NCBI RefSeq assembly: GCF_900090225.1
Contig: NZ_FMHY01000002.1
Span: 1,860,001-1,924,000, forward strand
Source: Micromonospora eburnea
GTDB lineage: Bacteria > Actinomycetota > Actinomycetes > Mycobacteriales > Micromonosporaceae
Direction of reading: 5' to 3'
DNA: 64,000 bases
The position numbers and the translations under genes were made by a program. The notes below the pieces were generated by a model. It worked only from the letters and a program-made list of their open reading frames with translations, was not told the origin of the DNA and did no database searches. Shown piece by piece: positions 1-10,863 of this stretch (its first letter is position 1; each line of letters opens with the position of its first letter).

Positions 1-361
1 CTACAGCAACCAGCCGCCGTACCCGCCGGCGAAGTTCGTGCACGCCTGGGGGGAGCGGGTCGGCCGGGCGGTCAGCTCGATGGTCTCGCCCGGGTCGGTG
101 ATCTCCGGCTCGCTGGTGGAGAACTCGATCGTGTCGCCGAAGGTGAAGGTGCACTCCTGGGCGCACGTGGACGGTGCGGTGCTGATGGAGGGTGTCGAGA
201 TCGGCCGGCACGCGGTGGTCCGCCGGGCCATCCTGGACAAGAACGTCTACGTCCCGGAGGGCGCCGAGATCGGCGTCGACCTGGAGAAGGACCGGCAGCG
301 CTACACCGTCTCCGACAACGGCATCGTGGTCATCGGCAAGGGTCAGCGCGTCGAGCCCTGA
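1..361 (+). CDS. glgC: Glucose-1-phosphate adenylyltransferase, C-terminal part
   Basis: The gene enters from the left edge; codons begin at base 2 and TGA is at 359-361. The last 119 residues show the left-handed beta-helix repeats that close GlgC (segments around [43 protein letters not shown]). The N-terminal nucleotidyltransferase domain lies outside the window. GlgC makes ADP-glucose from glucose-1-phosphate and ATP for glycogen and other alpha-glucan synthesis. Phosphoglucomutase starts 29 bases downstream on the same strand, so the pair probably controls flow between glucose-6-phosphate, glucose-1-phosphate and ADP-glucose. Assignment rests on the C-terminal domain only. Confidence 0.85.
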   Translation, partial: YSNQPPYPPAKFVHAWGERVGRAVSSMVSPGSVISGSLVENSIVSPKVKVHSWAHVDGAVLMEGVEIGRHAVVRRAILDKNVYVPEGAEIGVDLEKDRQRYTVSDNGIVVIGKGQRVEP

Positions 362-390
362 CCGCCCACAACTTCGAGGAGGTTTCCGCA

Positions 391-2034
<1,644 letters not shown>

Positions 2035-2082
2035 CGGCGGCCCCGGCGTTCGTCCCGGACACCCGGGTGGGCAGCTCCCGCC

Positions 2083-3012
2083 TCAGCGGGGCGGGGGGAG
2101 TTCGCGTCGGCTCAGCTGCTCACGCAACTCCTCGGGAAGCAGCTCCCGGAGCTGGTCCGGCAGCAGCGGCAGGTCGAGCAGGCTGAGCTTGAGCTGGCTG
2201 CGCTCCTGAAACCGGCGGGGGTCGAGCCGGACCACCTGGCCGGCGTCGGGCACGTACCGGACCTCCACCGCGCCCTCTGTGGCGGCCTCGCGGATCACCA
2301 GGCCGTCCACCTCCATCGCGACCGGCGCCGAGCTGGGCCGCAGGTCGAGCCGGATGGTCTCCTCGGGGGAGAACACCACCGACCGGGAGATGCCCGACAT
2401 GGGCGCGGAGGGGGTCACCACGACCGCCTGGGTGGCCGGTGACACCAGCGGGCCGCCGGCCGCGTAGCTGTACGCGGTCGAGCCGGTCGGCGTGCTCACC
2501 ACGAGCGCGTCGCAGCGGTAGTAGCCGTACCGCTGATCGTCGACCGCCAGGGTGGCGGTGACGAAGCCGCGGCCCGGCTGCCGGACCAGGGCGACGTCGT
2601 TGAACGCCACCACGTCGTCCCCGCAGACGTCGCAGGCCAGGCAGGCGTGCGACTCGACGGTGAAGTCGTGCGCGGCCAGCCGGTCCAGCGCCCGCGGCAG
2701 GTCCGGCGGTTCCACCTCGACGAGGAAACCGACCCGGCCCACGTGCACCCCGAGCACCGGCTTCGGGTCCCGCACCGCGCCGCGCAGCGCCCCCAGCATC
2801 GTGCCGTCCCCGCCGATGCTGATCAGCGCGTCCGAGTGGGCGACCAGCTCCGCCGCCGGGACCGGATGCACCGATGCCGGGACCCGGTGCCGGTCCTCGG
2901 CGCGGACGGCCAGCGTCCTGCCGTGTCGGGCCGCCCAGCGGTCGATGGTCCCGACCACCTCGGAGACGTCCCGGGTGGGATGCAGCACCAGCCCGAACAC
3001 ATTCCCCGCCAC
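2083..3012 (-). CDS. nadK: NAD kinase
   Basis: 309 residues. ATP-dependent NAD kinase makes NADP in the cytosol. The diagnostic GGDGTML loop (ISIGGDGTMLGALRG, near residue 90) and the second signature STPTGSTAYSYAAGGP near residue 190 are both present. The start is ambiguous: GTG at 3012 (VAGNVFGLVLHP) or an in-frame GTG at 3000 (VFGLVLHP), and neither has a strong Shine-Dalgarno. Length and domain order match ordinary bacterial NadK. It converges with pgm, only 48 bases apart, and is divergent from the methyltransferase gene beginning near 3180. Confidence 0.93.
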   Translation of the reverse strand: MAGNVFGLVLHPTRDVSEVVGTIDRWAARHGRTLAVRAEDRHRVPASVHPVPAAELVAHSDALISIGGDGTMLGALRGAVRDPKPVLGVHVGRVGFLVEVEPPDLPRALDRLAAHDFTVESHACLACDVCGDDVVAFNDVALVRQPGRGFVTATLAVDDQRYGYYRCDALVVSTPTGSTAYSYAAGGPLVSPATQAVVVTPSAPMSGISRSVVFSPEETIRLDLRPSSAPVAMEVDGLVIREAATEGAVEVRYVPDAGQVVRLDPRRFQERSQLKLSLLDLPLLPDQLRELLPEELREQLSRRELPPPR

Positions 3013-3179
3013 CGGTACAGCTCACCATACGGGCGGGGTGCGGGGAGCGCGTACCGGAAGGTGCGCGGCGTGCGACCTGCGGCGCAGGTCCGGGCTGGGG
3101 ACGGCCGTGGTACGCCGACCGCGGCGAGAGCAGCTACTTTGTGGGCAACTTATCCCTTTTCACGCCGTTGTTCCGACTG

Positions 3180-3989
3180 ATGGCGTCGGCGAGAGGGCTG
3201 GGCATGGGCGGGGCAGTTGGTCTGCTACGGGCGGTCAGTGCGAAGCGGGCCGCCCTCAGCGAGGGGATCGGGCGCACCCGCCGACGAGACGGCTCGCTTG
3301 CCGCTGTGCGGTTCACCATGCGGTGGTTGGTCGCCGGAGTGCTGCGCCCGGCCCACTTCATCCTGCACCGCCGGTTCGACCGCCGGTTGGGCATCGAGAC
3401 CACCGGCCGGACCGAGGTCACGTCCACGATGCGGTCCGCCGCCGCCCACGCCGACGGCACCCGCTACGAGTCGCTGCCACCGCACCAGGTCAGGGCGCTC
3501 CTGCGGCGCGTGCCGGTGGACTCGCCCGAGCGCTTCACCTTCATCGACCTGGGCTCGGGGAAGGGCCTTCCGCTGTTGCTGGCGGCGGACCACGGCTTCG
3601 GCGAGGTGATCGGGGTCGAGCTGGACCCGGGACTGCTTGAGCTGAGCCGGAGCAACGTACGGTCGTTCGAGGCCAGGACGCCGGAGCGAGCCGGTGTCGT
3701 CAGCGTCCTGCACGGCGACGCGGCGAGGTTCGTCCTGCCACCGCGCCCCACCGTGCTGTTCATGTTCAATCCGTTCGGCGAGGCCACGCTGCGGGTCGTC
3801 GTCGACAACGTCGAGCGTTCGCTGAAGGAGATCCCGCGACCGTTCTTCCTGCTCTACTGCAATCCCCTGCATCGGGAGGTGCTGGACGGTCGCCCGATGC
3901 TGCGGCGGATCTCCGCCGCCACGCGGTGGGCGTGCTACGCGGCTCGGGTTCCCGGATCAGCGGAGCCCGGACCGGATGACGTGTGCTGA
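3180..3989 (+). CDS. Class I SAM-dependent methyltransferase-like protein
   Basis: 269 residues from ATG 3180 (ATG 3204 is an alternative). The Rossmann SAM-binding motif I is clear (FTFIDLGSGKGLPLLLA), followed by an acidic motif at the end of strand 2 (GVELDPGLLELSRSNV) and a post-strand-4 FMFNPFGE, which resembles the catalytic-loop position of N- or O-methyltransferases. The substrate cannot be read from the sequence. The reading frame extends upstream of 3180 against nadK, but that part is low-complexity Arg/Pro/Gly and looks like antisense shadow. The gene sits immediately before the polysaccharide locus, so it could modify a sugar, but that is inference from position. Confidence 0.75.
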   Translation: MASARGLGMGGAVGLLRAVSAKRAALSEGIGRTRRRDGSLAAVRFTMRWLVAGVLRPAHFILHRRFDRRLGIETTGRTEVTSTMRSAAAHADGTRYESLPPHQVRALLRRVPVDSPERFTFIDLGSGKGLPLLLAADHGFGEVIGVELDPGLLELSRSNVRSFEARTPERAGVVSVLHGDAARFVLPPRPTVLFMFNPFGEATLRVVVDNVERSLKEIPRPFFLLYCNPLHREVLDGRPMLRRISAATRWACYAARVPGSAEPGPDDVC

Positions 3990-4107
3990 AACATCCGAAA
4001 AGGTCGTCTCTTCCGTTTCTTCCGACCGGCTCGTCTCGTTGCACCGATGGGCATGGGCAGCGCCGGGGCGACGGCGTCGCCGGATCGAGCGACGACAAGG
4101 AGCGTCC

Positions 4108-5148
4108 GTGAGCGTTCTCCCTCCTGGAAGTCGGGTTTTGATAACCGGTGGCACCGGTTCATTCGGACAGACCATGGTGCGGCGACTGCTCGATCGTGGT
4201 GTCGCCGAAGTTCGGATCCTGAGCCGCGACGAGGCGAAACAGGACGCCATGCGCCGCGTGCTGGGCGACGATCGGGTCCGGTACCACGTAGGAGACGTCC
4301 GGAACGCCGATTCGGTGCTGCGGGCGAGCCGCGGCGTGGACCACGTCTTCCACGCGGCAGCGCTCAAACAGGTGCCGTCGTGCGAGTTCTTCCCGCTGGA
4401 GGCGATGCGGACCAACATCGTCGGCAGCGCGAACGTGATCGACGCCGCCGAACAGTGCGGAGTCCGGTCGGTGGTGCTGCTCAGCACCGACAAGGCCGTC
4501 TACCCGGTCAACGCGATGGGCCTGACCAAGGCCCTCATGGAAAAGCTGGCCCAGGCCCACGCCCGCGGCTGTCCGCGCGGCGCGACCACCGTCTCGTGTG
4601 TCCGGTACGGCAACGTGATGTACTCGCGCGGCTCGGCGATCCCGCTCTTCATCGAGCAGGTCAAGGCGGGCCGGGCACCGACGGTGACCGACCCCGGGAT
4701 GACCCGCTTCCTGATGTCCCTCCACGAGTCGGTCGAGCTGGTGGAGCACGCCTTCCGGCACGCCCGTCCGGGCGACATCTTCATCCGCAAGGCGCCCGCC
4801 TGCACCATCGGCGACCTCGCCGCCGCCGTCTGCCACCTCTTCGACGTGCCGGCCAAGCTCGACATCATCGGCGTACGGCACGGCGAGAAGCGTCACGAGA
4901 CACTCGCCAGCCGGGAAGAGCTGCTCCAGGCCGACGACTTCGGTGACTTCCTCCGGGTGCCCCTGGACGCCCGCGACCTCAACTACGCGCTCTACGTCTC
5001 CGAGGGCGAGCTGGGCGAGGGGCCGACAGAGGACTTCAACTCGGCCAACGCGCCGCGCCTCGGCGTACCCGAGATCGTCGAGCTGCTGAAGACGCTGCCG
5101 GAGGTGCGCGCCGAGCTCGCCCTCCGGGATCCGGTGCTGTCGTGCTGA
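4108..5148 (+). CDS. fnlA: UDP-GlcNAc 4,6-dehydratase/5-epimerase (FnlA/CapE type)
   Basis: 346 residues from GTG 4108, preceded by AAGGAG at about 4097-4102; E. coli FnlA is of similar length. This is an extended short-chain dehydrogenase with the nucleotide-binding GGTGSFG at residues 14-20 and the family stretch STDKAVYPVNAMGLTKALMEK, which is typical of CapE/FnlA/WbjB rather than of plain 4,6-dehydratases. It converts UDP-GlcNAc to the 4-keto-6-deoxy L-series intermediate, the first step to UDP-N-acetyl-L-fucosamine. The next gene (fnlB) starts inside its last codons, so the two are translationally coupled. The longer open frame back to 3976 overlaps the previous gene and is not preferred. 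Confidence 0.88.
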   Translation: MSVLPPGSRVLITGGTGSFGQTMVRRLLDRGVAEVRILSRDEAKQDAMRRVLGDDRVRYHVGDVRNADSVLRASRGVDHVFHAAALKQVPSCEFFPLEAMRTNIVGSANVIDAAEQCGVRSVVLLSTDKAVYPVNAMGLTKALMEKLAQAHARGCPRGATTVSCVRYGNVMYSRGSAIPLFIEQVKAGRAPTVTDPGMTRFLMSLHESVELVEHAFRHARPGDIFIRKAPACTIGDLAAAVCHLFDVPAKLDIIGVRHGEKRHETLASREELLQADDFGDFLRVPLDARDLNYALYVSEGELGEGPTEDFNSANAPRLGVPEIVELLKTLPEVRAELALRDPVLSC

Positions 5149-6257
5149 GGATCGCCGTCACCGGAGCGGGTGGATTCCTCGGCTGGCACGTCCGGGTGCT
5201 GGCCTGCGTGCTCGGCTGGCCCGAGCCGCTCGTTCTCACCCGTGCCGAGCTCGCCGAACCGGCGGCGGTCGCCGCCAAGGTCGCCGGCGCCGACGCCGTG
5301 CTGCACCTGGCCGGCGTCAACCGGGGCGAGCCCGGGGCGGTGGCGGCGGGCAACGTCCAGCTCGCCGCCCAACTGGCACAGGGCCTCAAGCAGTGCGCCG
5401 AGCCGCCCCGCTCGATCGTGTTCGCCAACTCCGTGCAGGCCGGCAACGGCACACCGTACGGCGACGCCAAGGCGGCCGCCGCGCGGCTCCTGGCGGACAC
5501 CGGCCTGCCCTTCGACGACGTGCTTCTGCCCAACCTCTACGGGGAGCACGGGCGCCCCTGGTACAACTCCGCCGTCGCGACGTTCTGCCGGGTCCTCGCC
5601 GAGGGCGGACAGCCCGAGGTGCACGTCGACCGGGAGCTGAGCCTGGTGCACGTCACCGACGCGGCAGCCCGTCTGCTGGGCGCCCCCGCCGACGGAACCT
5701 GGGATCCGGCCATGCCGGCACTGCGCGTCGGCGTCCGGGAACTGGCGGACCGCCTCGCGGGCATCGCCGCGATCTACCGCGTCGGAGAGCTACCGTCGCT
5801 GGTCGAGCGGCACGACGTCCGGCTGTTCAACACCTACCGGTCGCACTGCTTCCCGGGGCACTATCCGCTGGCCCTGCCGCGCCGGGCCGACGCCCGTGGC
5901 GAGCTGGTCGAGGCGGTCCGGGTGCACGGGGGACCGGGTCAGACCTTCTGTTCCGTCACCCATCCGGCCATGAGCCGAGGTGACCATTTCCACCTGGCCA
6001 AGGTGGAGCGCTTCGTGGTGCTGCGCGGATCGGCCGAGATCCTCCTGCGCCGGGTGGGCCACGACGGGGTCGTACGGTTCGCCGTGTCCGGTGACGATCC
6101 GGTGCTGGTCGACATGCCCACCATGTGGGCCCACAAGATCGTCAACACCGGGACGGAACCGCTGGTCACCCTGTTCTGGACCAACGAGCTGTTCGACCCG
6201 AGCCGGCCGGACACGTGGGCCGAGCCGGTCGAGGCGCCGATGGCGGTCCGCGCATGA
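5142..6257 (+). CDS. fnlB: UDP-2-acetamido-2,6-dideoxy-hexos-4-ulose reductase/epimerase (FnlB/CapF type)
   Basis: 371 residues, nearly the length of CapF and FnlB. The N-terminal short-chain dehydrogenase half begins IAVTGAGGFLGWHV. The C-terminal half is a cupin: HPAMSRGDHFHLAKVERFVVL carries the metal-binding His cluster, and DMPTMWAHKIVNTG and TLFWTNELFDPSRPDT are typical of CapF. In this family the cupin performs C3 epimerisation and the Rossmann half reduces the 4-keto group, giving UDP-2-acetamido-2,6-dideoxy-L-talose. GTG 5142 overlaps the fnlA stop by 7 bases and the next gene overlaps its stop by ATGA, so this is a tight operon. NADPH preference is known of the family, not seen here. 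Confidence 0.88.
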   Translation: MLRIAVTGAGGFLGWHVRVLACVLGWPEPLVLTRAELAEPAAVAAKVAGADAVLHLAGVNRGEPGAVAAGNVQLAAQLAQGLKQCAEPPRSIVFANSVQAGNGTPYGDAKAAAARLLADTGLPFDDVLLPNLYGEHGRPWYNSAVATFCRVLAEGGQPEVHVDRELSLVHVTDAAARLLGAPADGTWDPAMPALRVGVRELADRLAGIAAIYRVGELPSLVERHDVRLFNTYRSHCFPGHYPLALPRRADARGELVEAVRVHGGPGQTFCSVTHPAMSRGDHFHLAKVERFVVLRGSAEILLRRVGHDGVVRFAVSGDDPVLVDMPTMWAHKIVNTGTEPLVTLFWTNELFDPSRPDTWAEPVEAPMAVRA

Positions 6258-7492
6258 GGGTCGGTCTGGTCAGCCAGTGGTATCCGCCGGAGCAGGCCCT
6301 CATCCCCAACAGCCTTGCCCAGGGGCTGGCCGAGTGGGGCCACGAGGTGCGCGTGTTGACGACGTTCCCGAGCTACCCGTACGGGCGGATCTATCCCGGC
6401 TGGCGGCAGCGGTGGCGTCACCAGGAGACACAGGGCCGGGTCATGGTCCGGCGCGTACCGGCATACCCGAGCCACGACACCTCCGCGGTCCGGAGGGCGC
6501 TGAGCCACCTCTCCTTCGGGGTCAGCAGCGCGGTCGGCGGCATCGGCTGGCTGCGTCCGGTCGACGTCACCTACGTCTACCATCCACCACCGACCGCGAT
6601 CGCCGCCGCGGCGCTCGCCCGGATGGCGTCGCGGACACCGATGGTGCTGCACGTGCAGGATCTCTGGCCGGAGTCGGTGCTCGAATCCGGCATGGCGCCC
6701 GCCGGTCGTACCGGAAGGGCCCTGGAGCGGGGCGTCGAGGCGCTCATGCGGACGGCGTACCGCCTGGCGGCTGCCATCGTCGTCATCTCGCCCGGGATGG
6801 CAGACCGGGTGGTCGCCGGCGGGGCCGACCCCTCCCGGGTCCGCGTGGTGTGGAACTGGACCGACGATCACCTGTTCCGTCCCGTCCCGCCGTCGTCCGA
6901 GGCTCGCGCCGCCCTCGGCCACCGCGGGCGCTGCACCGTGATGTTCGCCGGCAACCTCGGTCTGTTGCAGGGGATCGAGACAGCCATCCGCGCCGCTGCG
7001 GCCGTTCGCGACCGGATCGACCTCGTCTTCGTCGGCTCCGGAGCGGACGAGGACGCCGCCCGACGCCTCGCCGGCGAACTGGGCGCGGACAACGTGCGGT
7101 TCGTCGGGCGCCGCCCACCCGACGAGATGGCCGAACTGTACGCGGCGGCGGACTGGCAACTGGTCTGCCTGCGTGACCGGCCCGCCCTCCGCGTCGCCAT
7201 CCCGTCCAAGCTGCAGGCGGCACTCGCCTGCGGTGTGCCGGTGATCGCCTCGGTCGGTGGGGACGCCGCGGCGCTGGTCGAATCGACCCGGGTCGGCCTC
7301 GTCAGCCCTCCGGAGGACGTGGCCGCGCTCGCCGCCCGGTTCGCGGAGGCGGCGGCCACGCCGGCGGTGACTCGAACGGAGATGGGCCGGCGTGCCCGGA
7401 CGGTGTACCAGGAGCGGATGTCGGTGTGGGTGGGAGTGGGGCAGCTCGAGGAGATCCTCACCAAGCTCGCAGCGCAGAAGGGACGGGCATGA
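6254..7492 (+). CDS. GT4 glycosyltransferase, WbuB/L-fucosamine transferase-like
   Basis: 412 residues from ATG 6254, overlapping the fnlB stop by ATGA. It is a GT-B fold enzyme: N-terminal acceptor half MRVGLVSQWYPPEQALIPNS with the Phe/Tyr-rich TTFPSYPYGRIYPGW, then VLHVQDLWPES, and a donor half with FAGNLGLLQGIET and PSKLQAALACGVPVI. The Pro-Ser-Lys version of the donor signature and the DLWPES segment are shared with WbuB-like transferases that use UDP-L-FucNAc. It lies between fnlB and fnlC, so the substrate assignment is supported by context, but specificity is inferred. The longer frame from 6125 overlaps fnlB and is rejected. Confidence 0.82.
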   Translation: MRVGLVSQWYPPEQALIPNSLAQGLAEWGHEVRVLTTFPSYPYGRIYPGWRQRWRHQETQGRVMVRRVPAYPSHDTSAVRRALSHLSFGVSSAVGGIGWLRPVDVTYVYHPPPTAIAAAALARMASRTPMVLHVQDLWPESVLESGMAPAGRTGRALERGVEALMRTAYRLAAAIVVISPGMADRVVAGGADPSRVRVVWNWTDDHLFRPVPPSSEARAALGHRGRCTVMFAGNLGLLQGIETAIRAAAAVRDRIDLVFVGSGADEDAARRLAGELGADNVRFVGRRPPDEMAELYAAADWQLVCLRDRPALRVAIPSKLQAALACGVPVIASVGGDAAALVESTRVGLVSPPEDVAALAARFAEAAATPAVTRTEMGRRARTVYQERMSVWVGVGQLEEILTKLAAQKGRA

Positions 7493-8613
7493 CCCGGGTC
7501 ATGACGGTGGTGGGCACCCGGCCGGAGGTCATTCGGCTCTCCCGGGTGATCGCCAGGCTCGACGCCACGGTGGATCACCTGCTGCTGCACACGGGTCAGA
7601 ACTGGGACACCCAACTGTCCGACATCTTCTTCAAGGAGCTGCGGCTCCGTGAGCCGGACCGGCTCCTCCGGGTCGACACGTCATCCCTCGGCCGGGTCCT
7701 GGGTAACGTGCTGATCGGGGTGGAGAACGCGATCGTCGAACTCCGGCCCGACGCCCTGCTCGTGCTCGGCGACACCAACAGCTGTATCGCCGCGCTGATA
7801 GCCCGCCGGATGCGGGTGCCGGTCTACCACATGGAGGCCGGCAACCGGTGCTTCGACCTGAACGTGCCGGAGGAGACCAACCGCCGACTCGTCGACCACG
7901 TCGCCGACTTCAACCTGGTCTACACCGAACACGCCCGACGCAACCTGCTTGCCGAGGGCCTGCACCCGCGCCGCATCCTGCACACCGGCTCACCCATGCG
8001 GGAGGTGCTGGCGCACTACCGGGACGACATCGCCCGCTCCACCGTGCTCGATCAGCTCGAACTGCGCCCCGGCGGATACTTCGTGGTCAGTGCGCACCGG
8101 GAGGAGAACGTGGACCGCCCGGACCGGTTGCACCGCCTGCTCGACTGCCTGCGGGCGGTACGCGACGAGTGGGGCCTGCCGCTGCTGGTGTCCACACATC
8201 CCCGCACCCGCAAGGCGCTGGAGGGGCTGGCGGTCGACGACAGCACGCTGGAGGGCGTCGTCTTCCACGAGCCGTTCGGTCTGTTCGACTACGTGCGTCT
8301 GCAGAGCAGCGCCCGCTGCACGCTGTCGGACAGCGGCACCATCAGCGAGGAGGCGGCGATTCTCGGCTTCCCGGCGGTGACCCTGCGGGAGTCGATCGAA
8401 CGGCCCGAGGCGCTCGACGCCGGCGGCATCATCATGACCGGGCTGGACCCGCAGGGCGTGGTCGAGGCGGTCCGACTGGTGGTCGAGCAGGTTGCCGCCG
8501 ACGGAGTGCCCTGTCCGGCGGACTATCGCGTGCCGGACACCTCCCGCAGGGTCGTCGACTTCATCCTCTCCACGGTCCGTCGGCACCATGCCTGGGCCGG
8601 CATCCGGGTCTGA
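7489..8613 (+). CDS. fnlC: UDP-sugar 2-epimerase (FnlC/CapG type, WecB fold)
   Basis: 374 residues from ATG 7489, overlapping the previous stop by ATGA. It is a non-hydrolysing UDP-GlcNAc 2-epimerase fold: VVGTRPEVIRLSRVIARL at the N-terminus, HTGQNWD, VLGDTNSC, the HMEAGNRCFD motif near residue 120, VSAHREENVD, and SDSGTISEEAAILGFPAVTLRESIERPEA near residue 280. All are conserved in WecB relatives; a FnlC-type role follows from the cluster. It would convert the L-talo intermediate to UDP-N-acetyl-L-fucosamine, the last step after FnlA and FnlB. An alternative reading as plain WecB (UDP-ManNAc formation) cannot be excluded from sequence alone. Confidence 0.85.
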   Translation: MTRVMTVVGTRPEVIRLSRVIARLDATVDHLLLHTGQNWDTQLSDIFFKELRLREPDRLLRVDTSSLGRVLGNVLIGVENAIVELRPDALLVLGDTNSCIAALIARRMRVPVYHMEAGNRCFDLNVPEETNRRLVDHVADFNLVYTEHARRNLLAEGLHPRRILHTGSPMREVLAHYRDDIARSTVLDQLELRPGGYFVVSAHREENVDRPDRLHRLLDCLRAVRDEWGLPLLVSTHPRTRKALEGLAVDDSTLEGVVFHEPFGLFDYVRLQSSARCTLSDSGTISEEAAILGFPAVTLRESIERPEALDAGGIIMTGLDPQGVVEAVRLVVEQVAADGVPCPADYRVPDTSRRVVDFILSTVRRHHAWAGIRV

Positions 8614-8725
8614 GCGGGTTCACGTCCGGGGTGACCGCTGGCGGTGGTCGGTGATGGGGCGGGGGCCGCCGAGATCGCTCCGATCCATGTACGGGCATTG
8701 TCGGTCCGAAAGGCAGGGGAGCAGC

Positions 8726-9469
8726 GTGAGCAACCATCCGGTGTGGGATCGGGTCTACGAGACGTACACCTCGGATCATGCCGGGCTGAGCGACCGGCGG
8801 GCGTGTTCGTTCGCCTACCGGAGAGACATTCGGCCGCATCTCCGGCCGGCCACCGAGCGTCCGTGCCGGGTGCTCGACATCGGTTGCGGCCAGGGCGACC
8901 TGGTCGGACTCATGCAGGCCGACGGGATCGAGGCGTACGGGGTCGACATCAGCCCCGAACAGGTGGAGGTGGCACGCTCGCGGGGGTTGGACCGGGTCTG
9001 CCTGGGCGACTTCCACAGCCGATTGCGAGCGGAGCCGGGGACCTGGGACGCGGTGGTCGCCACCGACATCCTTGAGCATCTGTCGAAGGACGATGTGGTG
9101 CGGACGTTCGACGAGGTCCGGGCTGCGCTACGACCGGGTGGCCGGTTCCTGGCCCGCGTGCCCAACGCGGTGAGCCCGACCGGCGGTCACATCATGTACG
9201 GGGACATCACCCATCGCACCTGGTTCACTCGCCGCAGCGTCGCCCAGCTCGCAGCGGTGGCCGGGTTCGAGTCGGTCCGCATCTCCGCCTGCCCTCCGCC
9301 GGTGCACGGCTTCGCGAGTCTCGTGAGATCCGTTGTCTGGAGTTCGATCAGCGCGACCTGGAAGGTCGCTCTCGCGGCGGAGACGGGCCAGTTGCGCGGT
9401 CATATCGTGACCCAGAATCTCGTCTTCGTGGCGCGTCGCTCCGAGCATGCCGGTATGGGAAAGTTATAG
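8726..9469 (+). CDS. Class I SAM-dependent methyltransferase (UbiG-like)
   Basis: 247 residues from GTG 8726, with AGGGGA at 8715-8720 as a likely ribosome binding site; an in-frame ATG at 8654 lacks one. Motif I is VLDIGCGQGDLVGLM, motif II GVDISPEQVEVARSRG, and post-motif VVATDILEHLSKDDVVRTFDEVRAALRPGGRFLARVPNA closely resembles type 11/23 methyltransferases found in lipopolysaccharide and exopolysaccharide clusters. It sits inside the plus-strand polysaccharide arm, 112 bases after fnlC, and probably methylates a sugar of the glycan or caps it; which hydroxyl is unknown. Confidence 0.8.
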   Translation: MSNHPVWDRVYETYTSDHAGLSDRRACSFAYRRDIRPHLRPATERPCRVLDIGCGQGDLVGLMQADGIEAYGVDISPEQVEVARSRGLDRVCLGDFHSRLRAEPGTWDAVVATDILEHLSKDDVVRTFDEVRAALRPGGRFLARVPNAVSPTGGHIMYGDITHRTWFTRRSVAQLAAVAGFESVRISACPPPVHGFASLVRSVVWSSISATWKVALAAETGQLRGHIVTQNLVFVARRSEHAGMGKL

Positions 9470-9518
9470 CCCTTCGTGACTGTTGGTGCCACCCCTCGTT
9501 GAACTGGTCGTGGTGAGA

Positions 9519-10859
9519 ATGATCAGGCCTGCGGCGGCGCCGGCCGCCATCGGAGGGCTGGCCCAGGCTCAACGGGACGCGGATCGGACCCGGCAGACGG
9601 GCCTGCCGCAGAGACGCCGGAAGGTCGCCCTCGTCACGCACGGGTTCGAGCAGGGCGGCGGCGTCCGGACCATCGCCCGGTGGCTACGTGGGGCCCTTGC
9701 CGAGACCGGTGGTTACCAGGTCGACGTGCACGATCTCGCGGTGTGGAGCCGGGACCCGTCCAGCCGTCGCCTGATCAGGCCGGCGACCTGGCTACGTGGC
9801 AGCCTCCGCGAGCCGCTGCACGCCTCACCCGGCTGGCACTGGGGCGCCAACGCGGTGGAGGTGGAGTGGATGCGTTACCGGCCCCGCCGGGAACTGTCCA
9901 GGCTCCTGCGCCGGTACGACCTCGTGCAGGTGGTGTGTGGGGCGCCGGCGTGGGCCGGGGTGGTGACCGGCCTGGGGGTTCCCGTCGTGCTCCAGGTGGC
10001 GACCCTGGCGTCGTGGGAACGCGCCGCACTGTTCGCGCAGGCCGGCGACGTCCAGGGCTACTGGCGCCGCCTGATGACGGCGGGCGTGTCGGCGCTGGAG
10101 CGGAGGGCGCTTCGGCAGGTCGACGCGGTGCTCGTGGAGAACGCGACCATGGCGGCCCTCGCGCGGTCGTCAGGGCAGCCGAGGGTCGTTCTGGCCCCTC
10201 CCGGGATCGACACGGACCGCTTCAAGCCGGCGTCGACGGGTTGGCGGGCCGATGGCTACCTGCTCTCGCTCTGCCGGCTGGCAGACCCCCGTAAGGGCCT
10301 GGATCGCCTGCTGGCGGCCTACGCCATGATGGTTCGAGCGGACCCCGGAACACCCGCCCTGATGCTGGCGGGCAAGGGCCGGTTGCCCGACGACCTCATG
10401 TCCCTCATCAACAGTCTCGGCCTGGTGGACCGGGTGCTGCTCCGGCCTGACGTGGCTTCCGCCGACCTGGTCGACCTGTATCAGGGTGCCTCGGTGTTCA
10501 TGCAGGCATCCCATGAGGAAGGGCTGGGCCTGTCGGTCATCGAGGCGATGGCCTGTGGCCTGCCGGTGGTCTCCACCGCGAGTGCCGGCGCCTGCGAGTC
10601 GGTGGTGGACGGGTCGACCGGCTGGCTGGTGCCCTTGGAGCCGGCCGGCGACGTGCCGGCGGTCCTGGGTGCCCGGGCGCGGGCCGTCCTGAACGGCCCC
10701 GGTGGTGACTTCGGACGACGGGGCCGCGACCGCGTGGTGGAGCGGTTCTCCACGCGGATCGCACTTCAGGGCATCGTGGCGGTCTACGACGAGATTCTGT
10801 CCCCCTCGGGCGGAGACGGTGCGGTGCCCTGCCCGTCCCTGGCCGGCTCGGGGGAGTAG
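9519..10859 (+). CDS. GT4 family glycosyltransferase
   Basis: 446 residues if begun at ATG 9519 (MIRPAAAP); TTG 9483 and GTGs at 9510 and 9513 are also in frame and none has a convincing ribosome binding site. The first 30 residues are low-complexity; the GT-B fold starts with KVALVTHGFEQGGGVRTIARWL. The donor domain shows LSLCRLADPRKGLDRLLAAYAMM, MLAGKGRLPDDL and the GT4 signature SHEEGLGLSVIEAMACGLPVVSTASAGACESV, with the E-x7-E pair. It probably adds a hexose or amino sugar to the lipid-linked repeat unit. The next gene begins 4 bases after its stop. Confidence 0.82.
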   Translation: MIRPAAAPAAIGGLAQAQRDADRTRQTGLPQRRRKVALVTHGFEQGGGVRTIARWLRGALAETGGYQVDVHDLAVWSRDPSSRRLIRPATWLRGSLREPLHASPGWHWGANAVEVEWMRYRPRRELSRLLRRYDLVQVVCGAPAWAGVVTGLGVPVVLQVATLASWERAALFAQAGDVQGYWRRLMTAGVSALERRALRQVDAVLVENATMAALARSSGQPRVVLAPPGIDTDRFKPASTGWRADGYLLSLCRLADPRKGLDRLLAAYAMMVRADPGTPALMLAGKGRLPDDLMSLINSLGLVDRVLLRPDVASADLVDLYQGASVFMQASHEEGLGLSVIEAMACGLPVVSTASAGACESVVDGSTGWLVPLEPAGDVPAVLGARARAVLNGPGGDFGRRGRDRVVERFSTRIALQGIVAVYDEILSPSGGDGAVPCPSLAGSGE

Positions 10860-10863
10860 TCCG

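Noticed and set aside
2874-3179. Upstream extension of the methyltransferase frame
   Set aside because: It overlaps nadK on the opposite strand and has the amino-acid composition of antisense sequence.
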